A DNA stretch of 64,000 nt from Microcyclospora pomicola (lineage: Eukaryota; Ascomycota; Dothideomycetes; Capnodiales). The notes beneath the pieces are model-generated. The model saw only the letters and a program-made list of their open reading frames with translations, searched no databases and was not told the origin of the DNA. Where the stretch lies: the NCBI GenBank assembly GCA_002786065.1, contig NHNY01000012.1:310001-374000 (forward strand). The letters run 5' to 3'. Below, in pieces: positions 47,098-56,862 of this stretch. The first letter of the stretch is position 1; each line of letters starts with the position of its first letter. The position numbers were made by a program, and so were the translations under genes.

Positions 47098-49698
47098 TCA
47101 CTGGTAGCGAAATTCGCTGGCCTGACGGACACCAGGTGGATGCACAGCGCGGCCATATTGATCAACATATCTCACCTCAGGTGCGGGAGCTGGTGCGTAA
47201 GTGTAAGCATTGTGGACAGCGCCATATTCTGCACCAGGCATCACGCTCATTGCTCTCGCTGCTGGAGGCTGTGGCAACTCCTGCCTCACATATTGTACCG
47301 GTGCAACGCTGCCCTGCCGCACATAGTTCTGTGCCATTTGATGTGGTGGCAGTCGCTGTGGCTCTTCCGGTCTCACGCTATAAGTTCTTGTTGGAGCATA
47401 AGCAGACACTGTCTGTTCTCGTGCGGAGGGAAGCTGCGGCGGAGGCATTTGCTCGTACTGTACGACTTGCTGATAGACAGGCGATGTTGATGATTCGGCG
47501 TAGTGGACAAGCTCCGCCGGCCGTGAGCTGTACTCGCGGTAGCGATGGCCATTTCGGTCGACGTATCCCATACCCTGATCTGAGATCTGCCCAGGTACTG
47601 CAGACGGCAGGAGAGAGCGACTGTTCGCAGGTTCGTACTGCATGACCTGCGCAGGCTGTTCGTAGGCAGCACGGCTGGGAGCACGTGGTTCGTATTGTGC
47701 AGTGTGTGGCACTCCTCGCTCGATCTGCGCCGTTGGCGCTCGTGGAAGCTCCGGGACAGGTTCGGCAGCGTAGTATCGCCGACCAAACTGATCTACGATG
47801 ATCTTGCGAGGTGGGGGTGGCGGCATCTGTGCCGGGGTTTGTGCACGTGATTGGTATGTTGGTGGATAATCTTGCATTCTTGGCGGCGATCTGGGCTGTA
47901 CTGCACGAACGTACTGCACAGCAGGCTCGGTGTTTGGTCCATGATAGATTTGAGGTTCACCCATCTCAGGGGCAGCAGACAATGGAGTGGGCTGCTGGTA
48001 CTGACCGTACGTATGAGAGACAGTCCGATACGGCGTGGTAGGGGAGTATGGGCGTCGGGCAGGGGATGGCGGCCTCTGTGCATATTGCAGACTCGCTACC
48101 CGTCTCAAGTCTTGGCTATTTCGCTTTGCCGGTTGGAGTCCTGCCGGTGATGCGAGTCTTGCAACTCCTGGAGATTGCGGCGCGTATTCGTGACGAAGAG
48201 CAGAAGGCGGGGCATAGTTTGCATATGGAGTCTGCAGAGCTTGACGGTGCGGTGAACTCAGGTCAACCCTGTTGCTACGTTGCTGCACAGGCTGGTGAAG
48301 GTATGCAGATACGTCATTTAGATGTTGTAGTGGAGGCGGCGAAAGAGGCTCAGGTTTGATGTAAGGCTCGGCATGTACTGGCGTGATGGGAGACTGAGGC
48401 TCCACCTGCCTATCGCGACGCTTCTTCGCACTGGCATCTCGTCCAAAGTCATGGTCCGACTGTCGTTTGCGCTTTTGTTTTGCTTTCTTACGTGCGTTCC
48501 TTCCCATGCCAGCCCCATTCCCAACAGGAGATCCTGTGGAGGCACGTGAATGTATCTGTGGGCCGCGTTGATGGGTCTGCGGCCTTTGAACGACCTCCGG
48601 GCGACCGTTGACCAGTTCGAGCTCGATGGGAGGACCTTTCGCTGTTGCTAGTGGAGATACACGGTTAGGCTGGGGAGCAGCGATGTGTGTCAGATGGTTG
48701 TTACGAATGACAGGCGCATACGGTGAGCGCCCAGTGGAGTCCCCAGCGGCCGGCCCAGGAGCTTGAGCTATGCTATCATGCGTGATCTCGCCGGGCTCGT
48801 AGTCGTCATCGCCCTCGTTGTCTATATCATCGTCGTAAGGAGCGGGAGGCTCAATGTTGATGCCATTTGAAGCCATGTGTGGGCTATCAAATATAGTAGC
48901 ATCTGGTGGAGTGTATTCGTCGTCATCATCGAGCTGCACAGACTCTTCGAGAGTACTCGCCTTGAGACCACGACCGATCGGATGTAACGCACGTGCCGTA
49001 GCTGTAGCAGAAGACTCTGCTGCGTAGGTATGGCGCTTCGAGGTGTTGGTTTGCGAGACACCTGCCACCTTGTCAGAGCCCTTACTCGAGCTTGCATCAG
49101 AAGACCAGTCACTATGGACATGGCTAGAATAGTAATCGTGCTCGTCGAAGGAGCTGGCGGCCGTCATTGGCGGCTGTGGGTCTGGGTTGAGGCCAGACAC
49201 CGGTTTGACGCGTTCTAACGCGCTGAGCAAAATGGCGTTGACATCGAAGAAAAGACCTTCCTGGCCGTGATCTTTATCCCGTGCCGAGCGTTTGCGCTGT
49301 TCCACCTGCAGCTCCAACTCGCGCTCGATGCGCTGGCGCTTCATCACTCCCTCTGCTCTTACAAGGTTGGGCGACTTTTGGAGAAAGATGGGATCAAGAC
49401 CGGACGACGATGTACGTGGCTCGGCGAGGCCGTTCACTGCGACAGTCTTGGGACCCGTCGGAGGCTGTGACTGCTGCTGATGGTCAACTGTTACCACCGC
49501 GGGAGTTCTTACAGCGGACATGCCATTCTGCTGGCTGGAGGAATTCAACCTCGCCCGGAGCTGCTCGATGGCAGAGGCAGGCAGCTTTATCTGCGCATGC
49601 TTACCCGCAAGGACAGCATCACGTAGGCGCAAGACCTTGACGTGAAATTGCTCTTCCTCGGCCAATGTTGGCGGCGCCGTGGCTACACTGACCGCCAT
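47098..49698 (-). CDS. Disordered, probably nuclear protein of unknown function
   Basis: A single exon of 866 aa. I place the start at the ATG at 49698 (M-A-V-S-V-A-T-A-P-P-T-L); the frame is open for another 63 codons upstream, but those begin with a non-ATG codon and are unlike the rest. Residues 10-50 form a helical segment (E-E-E-Q-F-H-V-K-V-L-R-L-R-D-A-V) that looks conserved. The middle is acidic (D-D-D-D-E-Y; N-E-G-D-D-D-Y-E-P-G-E-I) and then carries a strong basic run R-K-K-A-K-Q-K-R-K-R, a likely nuclear signal. The C-terminal 350 residues are Pro-, Gln- and Tyr-rich, with a motif V-D-x-x-G-R/H-x seen three times (V-D-Q-F-G-R-R-Y-Y, V-D-R-N-G-H-R-Y, V-D-Q-Y-G-R-A-V). I do not recognise a named domain. 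Confidence 0.7.
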   Translation of the reverse strand: MAVSVATAPPTLAEEEQFHVKVLRLRDAVLAGKHAQIKLPASAIEQLRARLNSSSQQNGMSAVRTPAVVTVDHQQQSQPPTGPKTVAVNGLAEPRTSSSGLDPIFLQKSPNLVRAEGVMKRQRIERELELQVEQRKRSARDKDHGQEGLFFDVNAILLSALERVKPVSGLNPDPQPPMTAASSFDEHDYYSSHVHSDWSSDASSSKGSDKVAGVSQTNTSKRHTYAAESSATATARALHPIGRGLKASTLEESVQLDDDDEYTPPDATIFDSPHMASNGINIEPPAPYDDDIDNEGDDDYEPGEITHDSIAQAPGPAAGDSTGRSPYAPVIRNNHLTHIAAPQPNRVSPLATAKGPPIELELVNGRPEVVQRPQTHQRGPQIHSRASTGSPVGNGAGMGRNARKKAKQKRKRQSDHDFGRDASAKKRRDRQVEPQSPITPVHAEPYIKPEPLSPPPLQHLNDVSAYLHQPVQQRSNRVDLSSPHRQALQTPYANYAPPSALRHEYAPQSPGVARLASPAGLQPAKRNSQDLRRVASLQYAQRPPSPARRPYSPTTPYRTVSHTYGQYQQPTPLSAAPEMGEPQIYHGPNTEPAVQYVRAVQPRSPPRMQDYPPTYQSRAQTPAQMPPPPPRKIIVDQFGRRYYAAEPVPELPRAPTAQIERGVPHTAQYEPRAPSRAAYEQPAQVMQYEPANSRSLLPSAVPGQISDQGMGYVDRNGHRYREYSSRPAELVHYAESSTSPVYQQVVQYEQMPPPQLPSAREQTVSAYAPTRTYSVRPEEPQRLPPHQMAQNYVRQGSVAPVQYVRQELPQPPAARAMSVMPGAEYGAVHNAYTYAPAPAPEVRYVDQYGRAVHPPGVRQASEFRYQ

Positions 49699-50117
49699 CC
49701 TATTCTTCGTCTCTTCTCCCCTGCCTCTCCTGCTGCGCTGTGCTGAGACGATGCTATCTGCACATGGCACGCAGAGCTGGAATGCGGCGAACACGGATAC
49801 ACGCGATCGATCAACGCATTCACGAACTTCACGTATGTGTGAAGTGCAGCCGATGCAAGCGCAAGGTGTGTTGTCGAGACGAAGCAAAGTACGGTCGGGC
49901 CGTCTTTTAAGACCGAATTAAATGATGTCCGTTGACGATCGCCGGCTGCCGCAACGTGATCCGATGATTCGCCAGACTATCGACATATTCACATCACGTC
50001 AACACATTCTCTCGATCTTCTATACACTTTCTACTAATCGCACCTCTCTTTCTCCCTGTTCTTCATACTCGGGGTTCCTCAGAAGATCATATTTCTCCTC
50101 CCTGTCGGTTTTCAGTC
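49699..50117. promoter_or_regulatory. Divergent promoter region, 419 bp
   Basis: Separates two divergent genes. The last 90 bases before the nucleotidase ATG are CT-rich, as expected for a fungal leader. No TATA box stands out. Confidence 0.4.
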
Positions 50118-50894
50118 ATGACATCCCACGCCACCAACAACGGCGACTCATCCGTCAATAAAGTCCCCAAGAAAGTCTTCTTCTTCGACATTGACAACTG
50201 CCTATACCCCAGTTCCTATGCGATCCATGACCGCATGAGCGTCCTGATCGATAAATACTTCCAGACTCATCTCTCATTATCGCCCGAGGAGGCGAACACC
50301 CTCCATTCACGGTACTACAAGGACTACGGCTTGGCGATCGAAGGACTCGTTCGCCACCACAAAGTTGATCCCTTGGAGTACAACCGCCAGGTCGACGATG
50401 CATTACCGCTGGATGAGATCATCAAGCCGAATCCGCAACTTCGACGACTACTCGAGGATCTCGATCGTGAAAAGGTACGGTTGTGGTTGTTCACCAATGC
50501 TTATGTGACGCATGGTCGACGGGTGGTGAAGCTGCTGGGGATTGAGGATCTGTTCGAGGGCATTACGTTTTGTGATTACGCGGCGGAACGATTGTTGTGC
50601 AAGCCGGCGCCCGAACAGTTTGCAAAAGCTATGCGTGAGGCTGGGGTGCAGAATGCTGGTGACTGTTATTTTGTTGGTATGTCGTGTCCGAACTGTGTCA
50701 CTCCGGGCCAGTACGAAGCTGATTTTGTCTCAGATGATTCTGCGTTGAACGCGAAGGCTGCAAAAGCTCAGGGCTGGAAGTGTGCACATCTGGTCGAGTC
50801 TCAAGCAAAAGGTCCCGAAAAGCCGGTGGCAGATCATCAGATCCAAGATCTAGAAGAGCTCCGTGGGGTCTTCCCCGAGGTCTTCAGATCGTGA
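50118..50894 (+). CDS. HAD-family pyrimidine 5'-nucleotidase, Sdt1-like
   Basis: The family removes phosphate from pyrimidine nucleoside monophosphates and related substrates. Two exons (50118-50676, 50734-50894) give 239 aa. The 57 nt intron (GTATGT...CAG, phase 1) joins G-D-C-Y-F-V to D-D-S-A-L-N, which restores HAD motif IV. Motif I is F-F-F-D-I-D-N-C-L-Y with nucleophile Asp24 and Asp26; motif II is W-L-F-T-N-A; the motif III Lys is in L-C-K-P-A-P-E-Q-F. The cap helices (H-S-R-Y-Y-K-D-Y-G-L-A-I-E-G-L) match the yeast Sdt1/Phm8 group. The intron has a length divisible by three and no stop, so an unspliced transcript would stay in frame with 19 extra residues between motifs. Confidence 0.93.
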   Translation: MTSHATNNGDSSVNKVPKKVFFFDIDNCLYPSSYAIHDRMSVLIDKYFQTHLSLSPEEANTLHSRYYKDYGLAIEGLVRHHKVDPLEYNRQVDDALPLDEIIKPNPQLRRLLEDLDREKVRLWLFTNAYVTHGRRVVKLLGIEDLFEGITFCDYAAERLLCKPAPEQFAKAMREAGVQNAGDCYFVGMSCPNCVTPGQYEADFVSDDSALNAKAAKAQGWKCAHLVESQAKGPEKPVADHQIQDLEELRGVFPEVFRS

Positions 50895-51253
50895 CACGAA
50901 CGTTGACAAGCCACCACCTAATTTGAGAACGGAGATTTGCGCACTTTCCACTGGCCAGCTGACGAGACGTGGAACAACTACGATATCGGCAAGCACGACA
51001 TACGATGACTTATGAAACGACTAATGCTTGAGATTGTGCCGATGGCCAATTGGGCTATCCTGGCAGGGTGAGCTCTCCCTGAGAGTAGAAACACTCTAGA
51101 CGACACAAAGGGACACACTATAGATCTAGAATGACCTTGAGTAAATACTAGAGGTCAGCCCACTGACCCAATCAATTGGGGGCTCACTATGCAAGCTTCA
51201 AAACAACGATGAACATGGTCAAGGTAGCGGAAGCGTCAGAAATGACTCGGTCC
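50895..51253. other. Intergenic, 359 bp
   Basis: 3' flank of the nucleotidase gene. Nothing was recognised. Confidence 0.4.
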
Positions 51254-51565
51254 TCAACCGACACAGGTGGATATGCTATGACAAACATTAGCAACGTTCT
51301 GAAGCACATGCAACGCGAGAAGGGAAATACTCACGTGCCGTCATCTACGGCCTACGTCTGTCCCACAGAATGATCGCCATCGCGGCTGGCTAAGAAGCTC
51401 AACAACGTTACAACGTCTTCCTGCACACTGACTCTACCAAGCGCGATCAGCTCGATACTGTACTTCATGATCGTGACGCCTTTCTTCGCTCCACTCTTCC
51501 CGCGCAATTCCTCGTCGAACTGAAATCCCGCGTGAGCTACCTGTGACAATTGCTGTCCTCGCCAT
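51254..51565 (-). pseudogene. Short-chain dehydrogenase relic with internal deletion
   Basis: The minus strand starts with M-A-R-T-A-I-V-T-G-S-S-R-G-I, the N-terminal cofactor motif of a classical SDR. It then passes at once, in another frame, into the far C terminus of the same family: F-D-E-E-L-R-G, I-A-L-G-R-V-S-V-Q-E-D-V-V, L-L-S-F-L-A-S-R-D and G-Q-T, then an in-frame TAG before A-V-D-D-G-T. A typical SDR ends G-Q-x-x-x-V-D-G-G. A well-formed intron (GTGAGT... GCTAAT ... CATAG) still splits the last codons. About 190 residues, including the catalytic Tyr-x-x-x-Lys, are missing. The reading matches butanediol dehydrogenase/diacetyl reductase-like SDRs best, by eye. It is a decayed gene, not related by position to the intact SDR at 37.7 kb. 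Confidence 0.75.
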
Positions 51566-52059
51566 TGCTTATGTTTTAGCAATAGAGAGGTCACAAGTGT
51601 CTGCAGCACGGCCTGAGCTGGGTTTGCTTACAGAATCATTATTGGGAGATTGACTCGAGCAGACAGTACCTTGTATAGATTGAAAGAATTGGCAGAATGG
51701 ACATTCGGAATCAGCTCTAGCTAGATCTACCTTATCTTTATATTCGCAGAGCTCCCATACATACAGAGAGAACGTTACCCGATCTGCTGCACATCACACA
51801 AGATCACTACAGACTCAAGCGACCGACAAAGAAATGCTGTCGTACTCGGGTGTAGTGGAGCATCTTATTGCGAAGCGGCACGAGGAGTCAAGTGAAGAGT
51901 TGTAGTCGAAGAGGGGAGCGACATCAGACCAATGGAGCATCGTCCAGCAAGGAAGGTGAAGCGAAGTCGCATTCCGCCGGCAGAGTTCTGGCGCGTCCCT
52001 GCGCGTCACCCCTCCAAAACTACCACGGAGAACATTTATTAAGATATACAAGGACAACA
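51566..52059. other. Upstream region of ASK1, 494 bp
   Basis: Probably the ASK1 promoter and leader. The ASK1 frame is open back to 51868, but this part is Arg/Ser-rich and unlike the conserved N terminus, so I treat it as untranslated. Confidence 0.4.
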
Positions 52060-53340
52060 ATGTCTCGTGCTGCTCCGCCTCGCCAACTCTCGCTCCCCGA
52101 AGAGCTCGAACGTCTCGAACAGCAGATCACACTTACTCTGCAAGAGATCGATTCCAATTTCTCGAAAGCGCATCGCATCGTCACCAGCTCCATCATTCCC
52201 ATCGTCGAGGACTATGCCAAGCACAGCGCGAATGTCTGGGAAGGGTCAAAGTTCTGGAAGCAGTTCTTTGAGGCTTCGGCGAATGTATCGCTGAGTGGGT
52301 ACGAAGAGGCTGCGTTGGAGGAAGGGGAGGAGGAGACCAATACGGAGCTGTCGCAAACGCCGACTGCGCACGAGGCTGAGGATAGCGAGATATCGCATGC
52401 CTCAGATACGCCCGGGCGTGCCGATAATGAGGGTGTGGATGAGGACATAGAAGAGATAGATTTCTCCCTGGACTCGCCCACTCAAGTCACTGGTGTACAA
52501 TCGACACCCAGGTTGCCTGCGTCTGCGAGCAGTAGGAGCAAGGCTCACGCGCCACCGAAGTCGTCGTTTCGCTCCCCGACACCAAGGAAATATACTCGAG
52601 GTCAGAATACTCGGACTGCACCATCAGATACACCCAGTACACCGCGCCACCAGACTCGCGCCCCCCCGCAGTCTTCGCCGTTTGAGCCGGCGTCCGCCTT
52701 CCAACCTTCAGCGCGACAGCAACTCCCTAGTAACAATGACCCACTCATGCATCGCGGCGTGCTCGACAAGAACTATCGCATTCAGGCGACACCGCACACG
52801 CAGCAACGACGTGCACCCGCGGCCAATGCCACAGCAAAACCAACGCCCGAAGCAACGACTCGCACGACCCATCCGTGGGACGATTCACCTCAATCGTCTC
52901 CCGCGATTGCTGCACCTCAGCTACGGAGCGATCTGTTCTCCCCTATGGGTCGCGCACCACGCACGCCTGGCGTTTCCGTCATGACGCCCGCCGCCCGTCG
53001 TGTGGCACCTTCGACGTCCACGGGTCGTCAGCTCTTCAGTCCGCAAGATAAAGCCCATGTATCAGCGACGTCGCGCGCATCCAACATCTTCACGAGCTCG
53101 GATGATGAAGACGGCGACGGAGAATTCGACATGTCGCCACCGAAGACCATGCAGTTTCACGTCCCACAAAGTCGGCTGATGCAAACACCGGCGAGAGAAG
53201 CGAGCAGGAGGATTGTCGAAGATCTGCTTCTGACGGCAGGCGCGGAAGGGACCGAAGAGATTGAAGCTGATGATATAGATTTGCAGGAGGCCAGCCCATC
53301 GGTCGTGAGGAAGGTTTTTGATGACGACGATACTTTCTGA
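52060..53340 (+). CDS. ASK1: DASH/Dam1 complex subunit Ask1
   Basis: Ask1 is part of the ring-forming DASH complex that couples kinetochores to spindle microtubules. The intronless frame gives 426 aa from the ATG at 52060. The conserved N-terminal helical domain is clear: L-S-L-P-E-E-L-E-R-L-E-Q-Q-I-T-L-T-L-Q-E, I-D-S-N-F-S-K-A-H-R-I-V-T, and then W-E-G-S-K-F-W-K-Q-F-F-E-A-S-A. The remainder is disordered and rich in S-P and T-P sites (for example S-P-T-P-R-K, R-T-P-G, M-T-P-A-A), as expected for a Cdk1-phosphorylated subunit. An upstream in-frame extension to 51868 has no conserved look. It converges with RRN7, with 26 bp between the stops. Confidence 0.92.
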   Translation: MSRAAPPRQLSLPEELERLEQQITLTLQEIDSNFSKAHRIVTSSIIPIVEDYAKHSANVWEGSKFWKQFFEASANVSLSGYEEAALEEGEEETNTELSQTPTAHEAEDSEISHASDTPGRADNEGVDEDIEEIDFSLDSPTQVTGVQSTPRLPASASSRSKAHAPPKSSFRSPTPRKYTRGQNTRTAPSDTPSTPRHQTRAPPQSSPFEPASAFQPSARQQLPSNNDPLMHRGVLDKNYRIQATPHTQQRRAPAANATAKPTPEATTRTTHPWDDSPQSSPAIAAPQLRSDLFSPMGRAPRTPGVSVMTPAARRVAPSTSTGRQLFSPQDKAHVSATSRASNIFTSSDDEDGDGEFDMSPPKTMQFHVPQSRLMQTPAREASRRIVEDLLLTAGAEGTEEIEADDIDLQEASPSVVRKVFDDDDTF

Positions 53341-53366
53341 GTAGATATACCCCTGAGGAACATGAT

Positions 53367-55258
53367 TCATGTGTCTTCGTCGTCCTCTGATTCCATGTGC
53401 TGTGTCTTCGCCCCTGCGTGTTCCTTCGCTTTCGCCTTACCTTTCAGACCATGTTCGACCTTGTCCAGTCTTTTCTCCATGGCGAAAACAGCACGAACCA
53501 TATCGTCCAACTCCACCCCTGCCTTTTCCGCCGCCAGCTCATAGAACATCTTCAGCGGCATCGTGTCGTCCACCGGCAGATCCCGAACATACCGGTACTG
53601 CTTATAAAAGCTTCCCGTACGGCTGACGTCTCGACCATCACGTCCAGAATCAGCAGCAGGCGCCGGGACGATGACTTTCGGTTTCAGACTCGATTGCACA
53701 TCCCTCAGGGCTTGCGTGGCAGCTTCGTCTTCGACGCCAAAATTTAGCACTTTAGCTTTGCCCTTGGCCGGACGCGTGATAGGATTGCTGGCGGGAAATA
53801 GCTCAAACATGCTCCGGCGGAACTCAGTGTCGTCCTTCGTGCCATTGTGGGTGTGCGAGCGGATGTCTTCGGAGGCTATGCTCGACTCGTACCAATCTAG
53901 GTAGTCATCCAGCCTTTCGTCGCTCAATGTCTGGATCTCGGATGGAGTGAGACTGAGGTTCTGAGCGGCGTCATTCTTCGCGTCATTATGTTTGTGTGCA
54001 CGGAGGGAATTGGCCCATGCCGCCCAGTCCAGCTTTAGAGCAGACAAGTCGGAAGCAGATGAAGGGTAGCGGTGGATGTCGTCCAGAGGAAAGAAGAGCT
54101 TCGTAGCTACCACAAGCAGGGCCATGAGACGCACTTCTGGAGATCTCAAGACGACGATCTTCTCGACTCTTTGAGACGTGGTGAAGGAGAAGTCAAGCTC
54201 TAGAAGACGGGAGAGACGTCTCGTGCCAACATAGCACTCAATTGGGAGCATAAGCTCCCGAGTCCAGCGGTACAGAACCACCGGGTAGTTGATCTGTGGA
54301 ATCGCCATGCCTAGGTTTGAAGAGAATATGTTGATTACTGCCTGAATGGCTGATTGTAACTTGCCGGGACGAATGACAGTAGAAGGCTCAAGGCGTTCCT
54401 GATAGGTACCTGGCAGTCTTTCGCGCATGGACAAAGGGACCTCTCGAGCTGCATGGTGATAGAGTAGCTTTCCATCTCTCATCCATGAGTAGAAGTCGGC
54501 CACAGTGACCGGCTCCCGTAGCAAGAGGAGCGCGAGATAGCATAACGCCGCAGCATCGAGTAAATTGGGTGCCGATTCTCCTCCCTTGGACTCTGCTTTG
54601 GAATTGCGCTTGCTACGTCGTGTCGACCTTGAGGAAGCCGAGTCCTCGCCCTCAGATTGTGAACTGAACACCTGGGATGTCGCGGCTTCCGTGTCGAGTT
54701 CTGAGCCGTGTGCTAGGCGCGAAACGACCAGCTGCAAGCGTAATGTCCAGAGGTCGCGTGTGAGAGTCTAATAGTCGAATCAGTCGTGGCGTCCATGGCT
54801 ACGGCGGTATGGTAGCAAACCTCGAGTTCTGCAGGCAGTCCTCGAACATCAATCAGCCAGCGCACCTGTTTCCAGATGACCAGTTGTATGCACAGCAGGT
54901 AATGTTCAAAGGCTTGTGGGCCCGTCAGGGCGGAGACCGTTCCTGTCACGATACCTATGTAAGTATATGCTGCAGGATTCAGCAGGAGATGGAGCTCAAC
55001 AACCTCTGCTGAGCACACTTCCGGTCTCGCTTCTCTTGTGCTTTCGACCCTCGAGGATGAGCTCTCCTGTGTCGACGGCAGTTTGTGTACCTCTCTAAAG
55101 CGTTTATCGTCAGGATCCCGCCACCGATCGTGGATCGTAGTACTCACGTCTGCTTGCTGATGTCCTTGATCACAATAAGTGAACCCGTCGTCCCCTTCAT
55201 GGAACCGGCGAGAGCCGCAGCCTTCGTGCGAGCATTGTATGCGGCGCCGCGAGGACAT
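53367..55258 (-). CDS. RRN7: RNA polymerase I core factor subunit Rrn7 (TAF1B-like)
   Basis: Rrn7 is a TFIIB-like subunit of the Pol I core factor that recruits Pol I to the rDNA promoter. Four exons are predicted (55148-55258, 55004-55094, 54821-54954, 53367-54767). The N terminus has a zinc ribbon with Cys9, Cys14, Cys29 and His33 (C-S-H-E-G-C-G ... T-Y-C-D-Q-G-H), followed after the first intron by R-G-T-Q-T-A-V-D-T-G-E-L, the B-reader-like region. Cyclin-like helices begin at F-E-H-Y-L-L-C-I-Q-L-V-I-W-K-Q-V and continue past T-L-T-R-D-L-W-T-L-R-L-Q-L. The length is about 640 aa. Exon 3 may start at 54954 or, using a second AG 12 bases downstream, at 54942; both keep frame. The C terminus is charged and Lys/Glu-rich. 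Confidence 0.88.
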
Positions 55259-55903
55259 GGCTGCACATTTCGCACGGAAGTCGTCGGGTGTCTTATTGTA
55301 CAATGGTGGCTAGCGATGTATGGAAGAAGGTCCCAAATCCGGGTATTGAGGCAGCAAGAAAGCACAGTCTACTGCAAATCGATTCAGGCATGGTCCATGA
55401 ATTGAGTGACAGCTTTGCGGCCACGGAGATGTTTCGATCTAACGATATCTCCATAGATCGCAAAAGATACCATAATGTGTCTTGCGGAAGTTGATTGTTT
55501 CTAGCGGAAGAATCGACATTTCACATGCCAAAGATTAGTTCTACAAGGCTGGGGCAACTACGGCATTCTAGGTCCATGTATATACCGTCTCCAAATCTCC
55601 ATGGGATGGACTACTCGATGCCGGGATGTGTCTGCTAGCACAACAATCTACACATCTCTGCAAAGATACTGCTCAAGAAGGGTTGCAAAATTTGCAAAGA
55701 CACAGGGCTGAATACTGGGTGTCCGCTTTTGCACGACAGCGTATGGCTAGATACTTTAGATGTTGCCATTTGCTGCTTTCCTACCCCCGAAACCATCCGC
55801 TGATGCTCAACCTCATCAAACGCATATATCCATTTGTCTCGTGATAAGTCTCGCTTCCTGCTCGTTCTGCCATCACATTGTAGTCGAGTTCGAGGAGGGA
55901 CAT
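55259..55903. other. Intergenic, 645 bp
   Basis: RRN7 upstream region plus the 3' flank of the eIF5A gene. No gene was recognised. Confidence 0.4.
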
Positions 55904-56638
55904 CTAACCCTTGGGAGCCTCCTTGGCATCGATTGCGGACTCTTCGCCCATAGCAGTGAGGACAATGACGTCTGTTTCGTGATCAGTATGGTCTTGACGA
56001 TCTGGGATTCGCAAGTATACGCACTGGTGTCCTTGCCATCCTCAGTGAAGAGCTTGTTGATCTTGTCACCAGCCTCGCCATCGGGAATCTTGACATCATC
56101 CTTGGTGGTGCCATCGTCAGACATAAGAGAAAGGAACCCATCGTCGGTAATGTCGAGCTACGCGGACCGCAGTCAGTATCGCTCTCTGCACCTAACCCCA
56201 CTTCGACAGAAACCTACAAGCTGGAACTCGCGGCGAGAAACGTTGGGAACGTCCATGTTGTGGGTGGAAGGGCAGAGATCTTCCATCTTCTTGCCGGTGA
56301 AGATATCAATGGCGACCAAGTGGACCTTGGCGTGACCGTGCTTGCCAGTCTTGGAAGTGCTCATCTCAACAATCTTGCAGGGGCGGTTCTTGATGCAGAC
56401 GAAACCGTTCTTGCGAAGGGCAGAGCACTGCATGGGGTATGTGGCCGAAGCGCCAGCATCGGCGCTGTCGAACGTGTGCTCATGCTACGAGGAGAACATC
56501 GATTAGTTCCGTGTTCTCTGGCTAAGGTTGGTGCGAATGTCGGCGCAAGTGGCATAGAACTGTTCGTGGCGCGGACTGAAGAACAAGGCATAGAGGGATG
56601 TGGAGCTAGCGTACCTGGGCATCGTTGGGTTCGGCCAT
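55904..56638 (-). CDS. Translation factor eIF5A
   Basis: eIF5A is the hypusine-containing factor that relieves ribosome stalling (polyproline and other motifs) and aids termination. Four exons (56615-56638, 56218-56484, 56025-56157, 55904-55971) give 163 aa, the usual length. The first exon encodes only M-A-E-P-N-D-A-Q. The hypusine loop is [12 protein letters not shown], with the modified Lys at residue 56. The OB-fold part reads [18 protein letters not shown], and the C terminus [10 protein letters not shown]. Introns of 130, 60 and 53 nt all have GT-AG ends and restore the family sequence. It shares a 224 bp divergent promoter region with VPS52. Confidence 0.97.
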
Positions 56639-56862
56639 GGTGAATTGTTGTTATTGAAAGGGTAAGACAGTGAGGTGATAGTGGTGTGGTAGAGTCAAAA
56701 GTGGCGGTAGATGCGAAATGTTGGAGAAATGGAACTTGCGAAAATGCCCCACTCACGTGATCAAGCATTCGCGAAGCTGAAGTAAGCAAAGAAGCCGAGA
56801 CGACAGCTGGTTCGAGTCGTGTGAAAGGAGCGGTCTCGGATGTGCGAGGAGGAGAGATCAGA
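56639..56862. promoter_or_regulatory. Bidirectional promoter, eIF5A/VPS52, 224 bp
   Basis: The ATGs of the two divergent genes are only 224 bp apart, so their control regions must be shared. On the eIF5A side the minus-strand leader is CA- and CT-rich, as in highly expressed fungal genes. No specific operator was identified. Confidence 0.6.
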
